This document shows, piece after piece, positions 15,889 through 24,843 of a stretch of 44,622 nt of DNA. The stretch is taken from the NCBI GenBank assembly GCA_945638575.1, contig CALZDP010000011.1, positions 1 through 44,622 of the forward strand. Reading direction: 5' to 3'. A program made the translations under genes and the position numbers. The notes beneath the pieces are model-generated. The model did no database searches, was not told where the DNA came from, and saw only the letters and a list, made by a program, of their open reading frames with translations. The DNA comes from an uncultured Clostridia bacterium. Its GTDB lineage: Bacteria; Bacillota; Clostridia; Christensenellales; Borkfalkiaceae. Numbering within the stretch: the first letter of the stretch is position 1; each line of letters begins with the position of its first letter.

Positions 15889-17310
15889 ATGTCAAAATCA
15901 ACGGACACGGCAATTAAGATTTTAACTTTACAGCGTGAACTCGACCGCCGAAAGGACGATCGGTTGGCAAATTACAATAAAGTAAAGGTTCACAAAAAAC
16001 AGATAGCGTTTCACAAATGCAAAAAGCGAAACCGTTGGGTTTTCGGCGGTAACCGAAGCGGAAAAACCGAGTGCGGTGCGGTTGAAGTAATTTACATGGC
16101 AAGGGGTATACACCCTTATCGCGAAAACCGTAAAAACGTATTCGGCTGGGTGGTTTCTCTTTCCTCTCAAGTGCAAAGAGACGTCGCTCAAAAAAAGATT
16201 TTATCCTACTTAAATCCCGACTGGATAGAACGCATCGTCATGAGCGAAGGTCGGCGCGATAGCCCCGAAAACGGTATTATAGACCAACTTATTATAAAAA
16301 ACGTGTTTGGCGGAACGTCTACAATCGGCTTTAAATCATGCGATCAAGGGCGTGAAAAATTTCAGGGCAGTTCTCTTGATTTCGTGTGGTTTGACGAAGA
16401 ACCGCCAAAGGATATTTACGACGAATGTAAGATGCGCGTAATCGATAAAAAAGGGGATATTTTCGGTACGATGACGCCGTTAAAAGGTCTAACCTTTATT
16501 TACGATGAAATCTATATGAATAAGTACGGGTCAAAAGAGGTTTGGTACGAATTTATGGAATGGGCGGATAATCCTTATTTAGATAAAAAGGAGATAAAAG
16601 CTTTAACCGAAAGTTTGTCGAATGACGTTATCGAATCGCGGCGTTACGGCAGATTTTGCGTTCAATCCGGTTTGGTTTATACCGAGTTTGACGAAAACGT
16701 GCACGTAATCGAGCCGTTTGAAGTTCCGCCGGAGTGGCAAAACAACATTTCCATAGACCCCGGACTTAACAACCCGTTATCCTGTCATTTTTACGCAGTG
16801 GACTACGACGATAACGTTTACGTAATAGCCGAACATTTTATTGCCGGTAAAGAGGTAAGTTACCACGCCGAAAAAATAAAGGAAATTGCTCGCAGGTTAA
16901 ATTGGAAGACGGATAAAAACGGCAGGCTGCAGGCGCTTATCGACAGCGCGGCAAACCAAAAAACGCTTGCCTCGTTAAAAAGCGTTACGGAACTTTTTTA
17001 TGAGCAAGGCATCGCGGTAAATCCGCACGTAAACAAGGATTTGTTTAGCGGTATAACCCGTGTAAAACAATATTTTAAGGAGAAAAAGATATATATATTC
17101 CGCACCTGCCCGAATCTTATAAGGGAACTTAAAGGATACTGGTGGGGAAGCGGCGACGTTCCCGTAAAACGGGACGACCACGCGCTGGACGAATTAAGAT
17201 ACTTTATAATGTCTCGGCCGAAAGCGGAAAAAATTCCCTATCAAATGACGGAAGTGGAAAGGGACAAAGAAAGACTTATGAGAAGGCTTAAACGTCATGC
17301 AAGGGGGTAG
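15889..17310 (+). CDS. terL: Phage terminase large subunit
   Basis: A 473-residue DNA-packaging motor. The ATPase has Walker A GGNRSGKT (53-60) and Walker B FVWFDEE (165-171), followed by the coupling motif GTMTPLKG (193-200). The C-terminal RNase H-type nuclease shows SIDPG (Asp290), ALIDSA (Asp352) and the final acidic DDHALDE (429-435), so all catalytic acids appear intact. AAAGGAATT precedes the ATG. It opens a run of 11 co-directional, tightly packed genes and overlaps the next by 14 bases. No promoter was clear in the 66 bases before it. Confidence 0.95.
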   Translation: MSKSTDTAIKILTLQRELDRRKDDRLANYNKVKVHKKQIAFHKCKKRNRWVFGGNRSGKTECGAVEVIYMARGIHPYRENRKNVFGWVVSLSSQVQRDVAQKKILSYLNPDWIERIVMSEGRRDSPENGIIDQLIIKNVFGGTSTIGFKSCDQGREKFQGSSLDFVWFDEEPPKDIYDECKMRVIDKKGDIFGTMTPLKGLTFIYDEIYMNKYGSKEVWYEFMEWADNPYLDKKEIKALTESLSNDVIESRRYGRFCVQSGLVYTEFDENVHVIEPFEVPPEWQNNISIDPGLNNPLSCHFYAVDYDDNVYVIAEHFIAGKEVSYHAEKIKEIARRLNWKTDKNGRLQALIDSAANQKTLASLKSVTELFYEQGIAVNPHVNKDLFSGITRVKQYFKEKKIYIFRTCPNLIRELKGYWWGSGDVPVKRDDHALDELRYFIMSRPKAEKIPYQMTEVERDKERLMRRLKRHARG

Positions 17311-17617
17311 TAGTATTCAAAGTATCGATGAAATAAAAAACGCCATCCTGCGTAAAGCAACCGGCTACGAGGCCGAAGAGGTAGTCGAAGAATATCAAAT
17401 GGAAGACGAAGTAATGACGCTTACCAAAAGGCGGGTAACAAAAAAACACTATCCGCCGGACACGCAAGCGGCAAAGTTGCTTATAGATATTGCCGAAGGC
17501 GTCGACGCCAACGCTTTAACGGAGGAGGAAATTAAAGAGCAAATAATGCGCCTAATAAAGGAGTATGAAGGAGAAGTCAATGAAGAAAACAAAACTGAAC
17601 GAACCTATAGTGTGTGA
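17297..17617 (+). CDS. Small-terminase-like protein
   Basis: A 106-residue protein. Its centre, with a KATGYEAEEVVEEY stretch followed by KRRVTKKHYPPDTQAAKLLI, matches a segment common near the C-terminus of phage terminase small subunits (GY..E..., then KxxPPDxxAAxxxL). The N-terminal DNA-binding helix-turn-helix of a full TerS is not evident, and the gene follows terL rather than preceding it. It starts inside the end of terL (overlap 14 bases, AAGG close by). Either a reduced TerS or a related packaging accessory. Confidence 0.6.
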   Translation: MQGGSSIQSIDEIKNAILRKATGYEAEEVVEEYQMEDEVMTLTKRRVTKKHYPPDTQAAKLLIDIAEGVDANALTEEEIKEQIMRLIKEYEGEVNEENKTERTYSV

Positions 17618-17756
17618 TATGTACGGATGTGGGCGTTTATCGGCCTATAGGCTGACTTTTAGCAACGGAACGGACATTTTTTTGTGCCAAAAATGCTATA
17701 ACGAATTAAAGGATTATTTTAAAAACGGCGGGGAAAATCATGAAGTCCAAAGATAA
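17580..17756 (+). CDS. Zinc-binding microprotein in the phage-like operon
   Basis: A 58-residue protein starting at the ATG at 17580 with GGAGA six bases upstream; a longer frame from 17565 lacks such a site. Cysteines in CDMYGC and CQKC are spaced like a treble-clef or zinc-ribbon site. It overlaps both neighbours (38 bases upstream, 17 downstream), so it is part of the coupled operon. Function unknown. It carries a motif copy encoding SAYRLT. Confidence 0.65.
   Translation: MKKTKLNEPIVCDMYGCGRLSAYRLTFSNGTDIFLCQKCYNELKDYFKNGGENHEVQR
17637..17661 (-). repeat. Dispersed CTATAG-centred motif, copy 6 (inside the zinc microprotein gene)
   Basis: Minus-strand reading: AAAAGTC, A, GCCTATAGGCCGA, TAA. 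One change in the right half. Confidence 0.7.
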
Positions 17757-19605
17757 GTATTACGAGGATTTGCTTGCGGAAGTAAAAGAAGATTTTAACT
17801 TAAGAAGAGAAGAACGCAGAAGCCTCGAACAGCAGTGGAACCTTAACATAAATTATTTATCGGGCAACCAGTATTGCGAAATTTCGCCGAGCGGCGACGT
17901 TTTGGAAGAGGAAAATTATTACTATTGGCAAAATCGTAACGTCTATAATCATATAGCGCCGATAGTCGAAACAAGACTTGCAAAACTGTCGCGCGTGCGT
18001 CCCGATATGAGCGTCAGGGCGTCGGGCTCCGAGGACAGCGACCTGAAAGCGGCAAAAATCGCTTCGGACATTTTAAAGGCGACTTCGGGCAGAATAGACC
18101 TTGATTCGGTAATATCCAAAGCCACGTTATGGAGCGAAACTTTAGGTACTTCATTTTATAAAGTTATGTGGAACGGCAAAAAGGGCAACTGTATCGGCGA
18201 AGTGGACGGACGCAAGGTTACCGAAGGCGACGTCGACGTAATAGCCGTTTCCCCATTTGAAATTTTTCCGGACAGTCTTTTTAAAGAGGAAATTTCCGAC
18301 CTAAAAAGCATAATTCACGCCCGCGCAATGGACGTAAAGGATATCGAAAGCATTTACGGCGTAAAAGTTGACGGCTGCGATATCGACGTTTTTTCCTTAT
18401 CGCCGTTAAATAAGGGGGTTATAGGTAAGCAAAGCAAGGTAACAAGCGGTGTTATACACGACGCGCAACTTGTAATAGAGCGTTACGAAAAGCCTTGCAA
18501 AGAATTTCCTCAGGGCAGAATCGTAACCGTTGCCGGCGACAAAATTTTAAAAGTTTCCGATTTACCTTACATAAACGGTAACGACGGCGCAAGGGATTTT
18601 CCCTTTATAAAGCAGACCTGTATTCAGCAGGCGGGTATGTTTTTCGGCGCCAGCGTTATAGAAAGAATTATACCGCTTCAGCGTGCCTACAACGCCGTTA
18701 AAAACAGAAAGCACGAGTTTTTAAACAGAATAAGCATGGGCGTAATGGCTGTCGAAGACGGTTCGCTGGACACCGACGAACTTACCGAAGAAGGTTTGCA
18801 GCCGGGCAAAGTAATAGTTTATAGGCAAGGTTCAAATCCACCGCAAATGATGGCGACTGGCAGTGTTCCGATAGATTTTTCTTACGAAGAAGAAAGGCTT
18901 GAAAGCGAGTTTATAAGTATAAGCGGTGTAAGCGAAATTTCGCGTAATTCACAAGCGCCCCTTCGCGCAACCAGCGGCGTGGCGCTGCAACTACTTATCG
19001 AACAAGACGAAACCAGACTTTCCCAGACCGCCGAAAACATCCGTCTTGCCATAAAACTCATGGCGAAACAGATAATAAGGCTTTTTAAACAGTTTGCAAA
19101 AACTACGCGCATTATGAAGATTGCGGGAAGCGGAAGAAAGGCGGAAATCTTCTATTACAGTTCCAACGACTTAAACAGCGACGACGTTGTTTTCGATACC
19201 GAAAACGAAATAAATTCCACGCCGGCGCAAAAGAAAAATTCCGTTTTCGAACTTCTTAACAGCGGAATTTTAACGGATAAAGACGGACGTTTAAGCGCGC
19301 GTACCAAAGCGAAGATTTTGGAAATGTTAGGTTACGGCAGTTTTGAAAACGCACAGGATCTGACAAGTTTACATCTTAATAAGGCGGCGGAAGAAAATCT
19401 GAAGTTTTCCGAAAAGGACGTCGAAGTCGACGAATACGACGACCACGAACTTCACATATCCGAACACACAAGATATCTGTTGTCGGGCGAGATAGGGGAA
19501 TCTCAATCAGAGGTTAAAAAACGCGCGGTAAAACATTTAAACGAACACAAAAAAATCAAGGAGAGTTTGAACGCGGAACTTTTACGAAAGTACGGTCAAG
19601 AATAA
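17740..19605 (+). CDS. Phage portal protein
   Basis: A 621-residue portal that would form the ring at one capsid vertex through which DNA passes. The N-terminal part contains NINYLSGNQY and YNHIAPIVETRLAKLSRVRP, a typical portal opening; the middle holds the conserved PFEIFPDS and later LQRAYNAVKNRKHEF, and the stem region contains ATSGVALQLLIEQDE. Such a long portal with this layout is usual for short-tailed phages. It lies between the terminase genes and the scaffold gene, as expected. AAAATC is upstream; translation is coupled to the zinc microprotein by a 17-base overlap. Confidence 0.9.
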   Translation: MKSKDKYYEDLLAEVKEDFNLRREERRSLEQQWNLNINYLSGNQYCEISPSGDVLEEENYYYWQNRNVYNHIAPIVETRLAKLSRVRPDMSVRASGSEDSDLKAAKIASDILKATSGRIDLDSVISKATLWSETLGTSFYKVMWNGKKGNCIGEVDGRKVTEGDVDVIAVSPFEIFPDSLFKEEISDLKSIIHARAMDVKDIESIYGVKVDGCDIDVFSLSPLNKGVIGKQSKVTSGVIHDAQLVIERYEKPCKEFPQGRIVTVAGDKILKVSDLPYINGNDGARDFPFIKQTCIQQAGMFFGASVIERIIPLQRAYNAVKNRKHEFLNRISMGVMAVEDGSLDTDELTEEGLQPGKVIVYRQGSNPPQMMATGSVPIDFSYEEERLESEFISISGVSEISRNSQAPLRATSGVALQLLIEQDETRLSQTAENIRLAIKLMAKQIIRLFKQFAKTTRIMKIAGSGRKAEIFYYSSNDLNSDDVVFDTENEINSTPAQKKNSVFELLNSGILTDKDGRLSARTKAKILEMLGYGSFENAQDLTSLHLNKAAEENLKFSEKDVEVDEYDDHELHISEHTRYLLSGEIGESQSEVKKRAVKHLNEHKKIKESLNAELLRKYGQE

Positions 19606-19623
19606 AAATAACGGGGGCATAAA

Positions 19624-20499
19624 ATGAAACAAATCAAAGAACAGGTAGAAGAAGTCGGAATAAACGCGCACACCGCAGGGGCGGACAAGGATAACGGCGA
19701 AGGGATTTTGCCGACCTATTTACAAAAGTTCAAAGACGTTGAATCTTTATGTAAGGCGTACAACTCTTTACAATCTGAATTCACCAAGCGCTGTCAGAGA
19801 ATAAAAGAGTTGGAGGGGAAACTTGAACCTTCCTTGCAGTCAACAAACGATAACGACCATTTTGACAAGACAAAAATCCATGCAGACTTAAACGTCGCCG
19901 CAAAAACTTGCGATAACGGCAAAATAAGCGCAGACCAAACAAAATCCGAAGCTATCATAAAGCCTGAATCAGTTGACGCCAAAATGACAAAAGTCGACGA
20001 TAACCGACCTATAGAGGCACTTATTGAAAATAATTCGGCAAAAGAAGGGGCGGAAGATTGCGCTTTAAATAATAAGGAAGTTTGTCTTGATAAATCGATT
20101 GCACCGCAACCGCAAAACAGTCTGCGTACTGACGACAGGGAAGGCTACTTCGGGGAATCACGGGAGGTCGTAAGGTTTTTCAAAGACTATCCCGAGGCCG
20201 CGGCCGATATCGGTGAACTTGAGAATATTTGTAACGGAGATTACGGCTATAAATCTTTACAGAACGCTTACATACAAATGCTCAAAAAATCACTTTACGC
20301 GTCGCAACAAAAAGGTCTTACCGAGGCGGAAAAACTTACCGTAATAAAAGATTACCTTAATTCGCTGAGAAGGTTAGACGCAAATAGCGGAGCAAATCTT
20401 CTCGGCGGAAATGGTGTAATTCCGGTAACACCGCCCGTAAGACCTAAAAACATCGCCGAAGCCGGCGCTTTGGCGCAAAACATTATTAAATTCAGATAA
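19624..20499 (+). CDS. Putative capsid scaffolding protein
   Basis: A 291-residue acidic, mostly disordered or helical protein. The segment LQKFKDVESLCKAYNSLQSEF at about 34-54 is the 'KFKSxEELxKAYxxLE' pattern seen in scaffolding proteins of many short-tailed phages. It sits directly between portal and major capsid protein, the classical scaffold position. The C-terminal third contains GYFGESREVVRFFKDYPEAA and helices that could bind the coat. No protease is seen, so the scaffold may leave uncleaved. It carries a motif copy encoding NRPIEA. Confidence 0.72.
   Translation: MKQIKEQVEEVGINAHTAGADKDNGEGILPTYLQKFKDVESLCKAYNSLQSEFTKRCQRIKELEGKLEPSLQSTNDNDHFDKTKIHADLNVAAKTCDNGKISADQTKSEAIIKPESVDAKMTKVDDNRPIEALIENNSAKEGAEDCALNNKEVCLDKSIAPQPQNSLRTDDREGYFGESREVVRFFKDYPEAAADIGELENICNGDYGYKSLQNAYIQMLKKSLYASQQKGLTEAEKLTVIKDYLNSLRRLDANSGANLLGGNGVIPVTPPVRPKNIAEAGALAQNIIKFR
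19998..20025 (-). repeat. Dispersed CTATAG-centred motif, copy 7 (inside the scaffold gene)
   Basis: Plus-strand CGATAACCGACCTATAG then AGGCACTTATT; the right half is exact and the left half is altered. Encodes DNRPIEA. Confidence 0.65.
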
Positions 20500-20510
20500 A
20501 AGGAGAAATT

Positions 20511-21683
20511 ATGGTATCAATTACTAGTGCCGAAAACGCACTTAAAACGGTATATTTGGGACCTGTTGCAGAACAGATCAACACTGAAATAAATCCGCTT
20601 CTATCAAAAATCAAGCAGTCCACGCAGGACGTGTGGGGCAAAGAAGTCAAACGTTTGGTTCAATACGGTATAAACGGCGGCGTAGGCGCAGGCGGAGAGA
20701 CGGACGCGTTACCTACGGCAGGCGGTAACAACTATAAAGTTTTCACCACCGGACTTAAAAACCTTTACGGCACCATTCAGATTTCGGACAAAGCGATAAG
20801 GGCTTCCCAAAACAACGTAGGTTCCTTTGTAAACCTGTTAAATTCCGAAATGGAAGGCTTAGTGAAAGCCGCTTCCTTCAACTTCGGCAGAATGTTGTTC
20901 GGCGACGGTACTGGCGTTTTGGCAACCGTTAAATCGGTAAGCGGAACCGAAGTTACCGTTGATTCCGCAAAAAATCTTATCGCAGGTATGACTATCGATT
21001 TCAGAAGTTCCACAGGAACAATTCTCGACGGCGTTACGTCAAGAAGGATTATTTCCGTCGACAGACAGAATAAAACCTTTCAGGTAAGCGGTACAAGTTT
21101 GACTGCAACGTTGGTTCCTGCAAATTCCGTTATAACCGTTCAAGGGTCATACGGTCAAGAACTTACCGGATTAAAGTCCATTTTCAGCGAAACCGGTTAT
21201 TTGTACGGCTTAAATAAGTCAAGCAACAAATGGCTTGTTCCTTACGTAAAAAAGGAAGTCGGCTCTATAACCGAAGCGGAAATCCAAAAGGCTATTGACT
21301 TTGTCGAAGAAAACGCCGGTTCGAAAATTAACTTCATCGTTTGTTCTTCGGGGGTTAAAAGGGCTTTCCAAAACCACCTTGCAACCTACCGCAGAAACAC
21401 CGACGTTATGGAATTAAAAGGCGGTTACAAAGCGATATCTTATAACGGTATCCCCATTGTTTCGGACAGATTCTGCCCCGAGGGGACTATGTATCTACTC
21501 AACACCGACGACTTTACTTTACATCAACTTTGCGACTGGAAGTGGCTTGAAGGCGAAGACGGCAAAGTATTGAAGCAGGTTGCAGGTACGCCGACTTATA
21601 CAGCGACTTTGGTAAAATATGCAGATTTGATTTGCACTAAACCTTGCGGACAAGCAATGCTCAGCGGTATTACCGAAGCCTAA
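20511..21683 (+). CDS. Major capsid protein (HK97-type fold likely)
   Basis: A 390-residue coat protein. The N-terminal portion with YLGPVAEQINTEINPLLSKI, then the FTTGLKNLYGTIQISDKAIRAS strand pair and FNFGRMLFGDGTGVLATV resemble capsid proteins of short-tailed phages. The C-terminal IVCSSGVKRAFQNHL and YNGIPIVSDRFCPEGTMYLLN match the axial domain of HK97-like coats. AAAGGAGAAATT gives the best ribosome binding site in the operon, fitting the most abundant virion product. A G/C-rich hairpin follows directly. Confidence 0.9.
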   Translation: MVSITSAENALKTVYLGPVAEQINTEINPLLSKIKQSTQDVWGKEVKRLVQYGINGGVGAGGETDALPTAGGNNYKVFTTGLKNLYGTIQISDKAIRASQNNVGSFVNLLNSEMEGLVKAASFNFGRMLFGDGTGVLATVKSVSGTEVTVDSAKNLIAGMTIDFRSSTGTILDGVTSRRIISVDRQNKTFQVSGTSLTATLVPANSVITVQGSYGQELTGLKSIFSETGYLYGLNKSSNKWLVPYVKKEVGSITEAEIQKAIDFVEENAGSKINFIVCSSGVKRAFQNHLATYRRNTDVMELKGGYKAISYNGIPIVSDRFCPEGTMYLLNTDDFTLHQLCDWKWLEGEDGKVLKQVAGTPTYTATLVKYADLICTKPCGQAMLSGITEA

Positions 21684-21690
21684 AAATATA

Positions 21691-21716
21691 GCCGTCCGCC
21701 TTTTTGGGCGGACGGC
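21691..21716 (+). terminator. Stable hairpin after the major capsid gene, no U-tract
   Basis: GCCGTCCGCC at 21691-21700 pairs with GGCGGACGGC at 21707-21716 across a 6-base loop. The following bases are AAATAAAA, so it is not a standard terminator; an mRNA 3'-end stabiliser or attenuator that sets the capsid level is more likely. Confidence 0.6.
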
Positions 21717-21737
21717 AAATAAAACAAGGGGGAATTT

Positions 21738-22310
21738 ATGAAAGTAGGAAGCATTTTATCGCTATCGGCATTTTTAACGGGCAATAAAAAACTTGCAGAC
21801 AAAATTACCGAAGTTCTAAACAAGCAGGAAGTCTTTACCAAAGAGGAAAAAGAACAGGTAGGGGATCTACTTAAATGCTACAACATAACCGTATCCGAAC
21901 TTAGTGACGAATACCTTCCTTTGACCTATAAAGAGGACTTGACAAGCGCGGATAAGCGATATTATTATAAAGACTTCAGTAAGCAGCCGCTTGAAATAAA
22001 GTCGGTCTATAGGTCGGATATTCCGCTAAAATTCAATGTTTATCCAACCTATTTTACTACATCCGAAGAAGAATGTACGGTTGTTTACGAGTATTTGTGT
22101 AAGCCTTGCGCCGATATAGAGGACGAAAGCGAATTTACCGACACCGTTCTATCGGAAAGGGTAATCGCCGAAGGTATTGTATCGGAGTATTTGATAAACA
22201 CGGGTATGTACGAAGAAGCGATTTTATGGCGTGACAGATATATAAAGTCCCTGCAAAGTTGCTTACTAAAGCGCAAGATAAATAAAATCAAACCAAGGGG
22301 TTGGTATTGA
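21738..22310 (+). CDS. Putative head-tail adaptor protein
   Basis: A 190-residue protein. The C-terminal part, SERVIAEGIVSEYLI then GMYEEAILWRDRYIKSL, resembles helical adaptor (gp4/gp11-type tubular) proteins that join portal and tail in short-tailed phages, and the position after the capsid gene agrees. Assignment is by context plus weak similarity. Its stop overlaps the next start in a TGATG arrangement. It carries a motif copy encoding KSVYRSD. Confidence 0.6.
   Translation: MKVGSILSLSAFLTGNKKLADKITEVLNKQEVFTKEEKEQVGDLLKCYNITVSELSDEYLPLTYKEDLTSADKRYYYKDFSKQPLEIKSVYRSDIPLKFNVYPTYFTTSEEECTVVYEYLCKPCADIEDESEFTDTVLSERVIAEGIVSEYLINTGMYEEAILWRDRYIKSLQSCLLKRKINKIKPRGWY
21994..22022 (+). repeat. 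Dispersed CTATAG-centred motif, copy 8 (inside the adaptor gene)
   Basis: AAATAAAGTC, GGTCTATAGGTCGG, ATATT; the core is intact and the left half resembles copy 3. Confidence 0.7.
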
Positions 22311-23740
22311 TGTACGGAAACTATAAAACGGGCGGAATAATTAAAAAAAAGGTTGACCTGTTTAACTTTAATAATAGCGTTAACGGGCGTATAGACGGAC
22401 ATTTGGGCAAAAATACCCTTGCCGAAACAAGTTATAACTTCGATTATACCGACGGCGCTTTAAAGTGCGGTCTGGGCGTAAAACCGTTTGAAGTTTTGTT
22501 TGACGGCAACCATTACGTACCGGATATGCCCGACGGACTTATTCCGCAAAAAATATTTTTTTATAAAAGGTTTGACGAAACTTTGCTTAAAAAAGACGAC
22601 AGAATTTTGGTTTTGTTTTCTAACGGCAGCGTATACGAATGGAAGATTTGTTCGGGTACAGGACAAATGAATATTATACAAGGACTAAACTTTACAACTT
22701 CCCCGTTCTACGTTAATTATCGACTTAACTCTGAGGACGTTATTATGTTTTCAACCGACAGCGCGCTTTACGTTTACAACGGCGAAACGGTTAAAACTTT
22801 TGATGCGCCGAAGATAACTTCGATGTGCATACATAACGAAAGACTTTTCGCAACTACCGGTAACAGCGAAACGGAACTTTGGTTTTCCAAGACTTTCGAC
22901 CCCACCAACTGGAACGTCAGTTTAGACGAAGCAGGTTTTATTGATTTTCGCGGTAAAGCAGGCAGACTTTTGAAAGTGCTTAGTTTCGACGGCTATCTTT
23001 ATGCCTTTGCAAACTACGGAATCTACCGCATAACGGCATTTAACAACCAACTTGAAATGACAGCCGAAAGTCTGTACTTAAATTCCGGCAGGATAATACG
23101 TAATTCTGTGTGCGAATGCGGAAAATACGTTATTTACCTTGCGGAAAACGGCTTTTATCTGTTTAACGGGTCTACTTCGTACCGCGTAATGACAGAACTC
23201 GATAAGTATTTAAACGGCGTCGACAACGAATCTATAAGCACCGTCTATCATAACGGCAGATTTTATGCGTCGCTGAATTTAAAGTTCGGCAGCGAAGTTT
23301 CAAAAATGATAGTTTGCTATGACCTTGAAAACAGAGAGTTTTATCTAAGCAAGGGTTTAAACGTGTATGACTTAGAAAAGGTGGAAGGAGACGGCTTTTC
23401 CTATTTGGCGGCACTTTGCGAAGGCTACCAAGAACTTGGCGCGATATCTTATGACGGATGCAAATTCGGTATTCCGCTTACAAAACTTTGGCGTTCTAAT
23501 CAAAGCGATTACGGGGTGTACGGAAAAAAGACTTTATCTTACGTCAGTTTGTTCAGCCGAAGCGACTTAACAGTTGATTTTGAAAGCGACTTGGGAAGAA
23601 AAACCGTTATCTTTTACGGTAGCAAAACAAGACAAAAGTTGCCCGTCGGTTTAAGTGGTACAACCTTTTCGGTAACAATAAAATCGAGAAGTTCCAACGC
23701 CGAAGTTTCAAAAGTATTGCTTGAAATTCAGTATTTATAG
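22310..23740 (+). CDS. Putative tail nozzle (tubular B-like) beta-propeller protein
   Basis: A 476-residue beta-rich protein. Repeated blades such as SALYVYNGETVKTFDAPKI, YLYAFANYGIYRI and KYVIYLAENGFYLFNGS indicate a beta-propeller, the core of T7 gp12-type nozzle proteins; SKTFDPTNWNVSLDEAGFIDF is a stretch commonly seen in that class. The start at 22310 is chosen because it overlaps the upstream stop (TGATG) and AAGGGG lies 10-15 bases before it. With the adaptor it points to a short, non-contractile tail. Confidence 0.72.
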   Translation: MYGNYKTGGIIKKKVDLFNFNNSVNGRIDGHLGKNTLAETSYNFDYTDGALKCGLGVKPFEVLFDGNHYVPDMPDGLIPQKIFFYKRFDETLLKKDDRILVLFSNGSVYEWKICSGTGQMNIIQGLNFTTSPFYVNYRLNSEDVIMFSTDSALYVYNGETVKTFDAPKITSMCIHNERLFATTGNSETELWFSKTFDPTNWNVSLDEAGFIDFRGKAGRLLKVLSFDGYLYAFANYGIYRITAFNNQLEMTAESLYLNSGRIIRNSVCECGKYVIYLAENGFYLFNGSTSYRVMTELDKYLNGVDNESISTVYHNGRFYASLNLKFGSEVSKMIVCYDLENREFYLSKGLNVYDLEKVEGDGFSYLAALCEGYQELGAISYDGCKFGIPLTKLWRSNQSDYGVYGKKTLSYVSLFSRSDLTVDFESDLGRKTVIFYGSKTRQKLPVGLSGTTFSVTIKSRSSNAEVSKVLLEIQYL

Positions 23741-23747
23741 GTGAAGT

Positions 23748-24584
23748 ATGGAAAGTCTGAATCTTTTTGAAAGAAGAATCCGCGCCTTAGAAGAAACTAA
23801 GGTTTACGACTATAAAAGTCTGCTGTTTTTCAGCGATGACGATTTAAGCGGCGACGACAAAAAATACAGCGTAAAATTTTTATCAAACGGCAAAAAGACG
23901 GCGGTTTTCGAGGCGGTTTTTAACGCCGATTGTAATTGCTATTTAAAACTGAACGGAATCGAAATGTCGCCCTATAAGCCCGTTAACGCACAAAATCAAA
24001 TGCTTTATAACGCTGAAGCCGTGGACGGAGAGAACATTTTCGATATAGTTTTCGAGCAACAAAAGCCCACGGATATCAAAGTAAAAATAAGCGGATATAT
24101 AGATGACTTGACCGATGAAAGCGCAATAACCGTTTTAAAGGAAAAGGGGATAGTGTGTCATTACGACGGACGGCTGAAAAGGGCTGTAATATACAAATAC
24201 AACGGCGGTTTGCAAAAAATTTATCAAGAGGCAAACCTTTTGTCTGCGTCTGTCGGCAAAGGGAACGAAAGCACGATAACCTTGTTTACCGTGTCCGAAA
24301 TCGGTGCGTTGTCAGCAAAAACCCTTGATTTAGCAGGCGATATAGTCGGCGTTACGGCAATAGAGGACGGCGTAAAGTCGGTATCGGGCACAGTATGTCA
24401 AAACGTCGCCGCCTGTTACTACATAAAGGACAACGCGGTTAAACTATGTAAACTGACTGCGCCAAACCTTACAATAACCTTTACGGGCATAAAAAACGCC
24501 TGCAAAATAGCGTCAACCCCGAACTTTGGCGGTGCGGTTGCGGTTATCGGCTACGACAGAGCGGCAACTTTGTACGTAGATTAA
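23748..24584 (+). CDS. Unknown protein of the phage-like operon (beta-rich)
   Basis: A 278-residue protein with no recognised family. An N-terminal helix (LNLFERRIRALEETKVYDY) precedes alternating short strands, e.g. FEAVFNADCNCYLKLNGIEM and TITFTGIKNACKIAS. It follows the nozzle gene after seven bases with AGGTGAAGT upstream. By position it may be a tail accessory or structural protein. No tail-spike repeats or enzymatic motifs are seen. Confidence 0.65.
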   Translation: MESLNLFERRIRALEETKVYDYKSLLFFSDDDLSGDDKKYSVKFLSNGKKTAVFEAVFNADCNCYLKLNGIEMSPYKPVNAQNQMLYNAEAVDGENIFDIVFEQQKPTDIKVKISGYIDDLTDESAITVLKEKGIVCHYDGRLKRAVIYKYNGGLQKIYQEANLLSASVGKGNESTITLFTVSEIGALSAKTLDLAGDIVGVTAIEDGVKSVSGTVCQNVAACYYIKDNAVKLCKLTAPNLTITFTGIKNACKIASTPNFGGAVAVIGYDRAATLYVD

Positions 24585-24621
24585 CCCCAAAACAAAAACA
24601 AGACCTTAAAAGGAGATAATT

Positions 24622-24834
24622 ATGACCAGATACGCTATCGGAAAGGGTGTGTTTAGTTTGGATTCGGACGGAAACACACTGTCCGTCTACCGAACGTACG
24701 GACAAAAAATTTATTATAGAACGGTCGGTGAAGTTTTAGGTACGGAAACGCCTTTTTGTTACGGCGACGAAGCCTTAACGCTTGCGGACGGCAAAATCCT
24801 GAAACGAAATAAAAGCCGACTTGAAATTATTTAA
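24622..24834 (+). CDS. Unknown 70-residue protein of the phage-like operon
   Basis: A small beta-rich protein (GVFSLDSDGNTLSVYRTYGQ, ending KNKSRLEII-like basic residues). AAAGGAGATAATT gives a strong ribosome binding site, so it is surely translated. It lies between two operon genes with short spacers. No family recognised. Confidence 0.6.
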   Translation: MTRYAIGKGVFSLDSDGNTLSVYRTYGQKIYYRTVGEVLGTETPFCYGDEALTLADGKILKRNKSRLEII

Positions 24835-24843
24835 GGAGATAGT

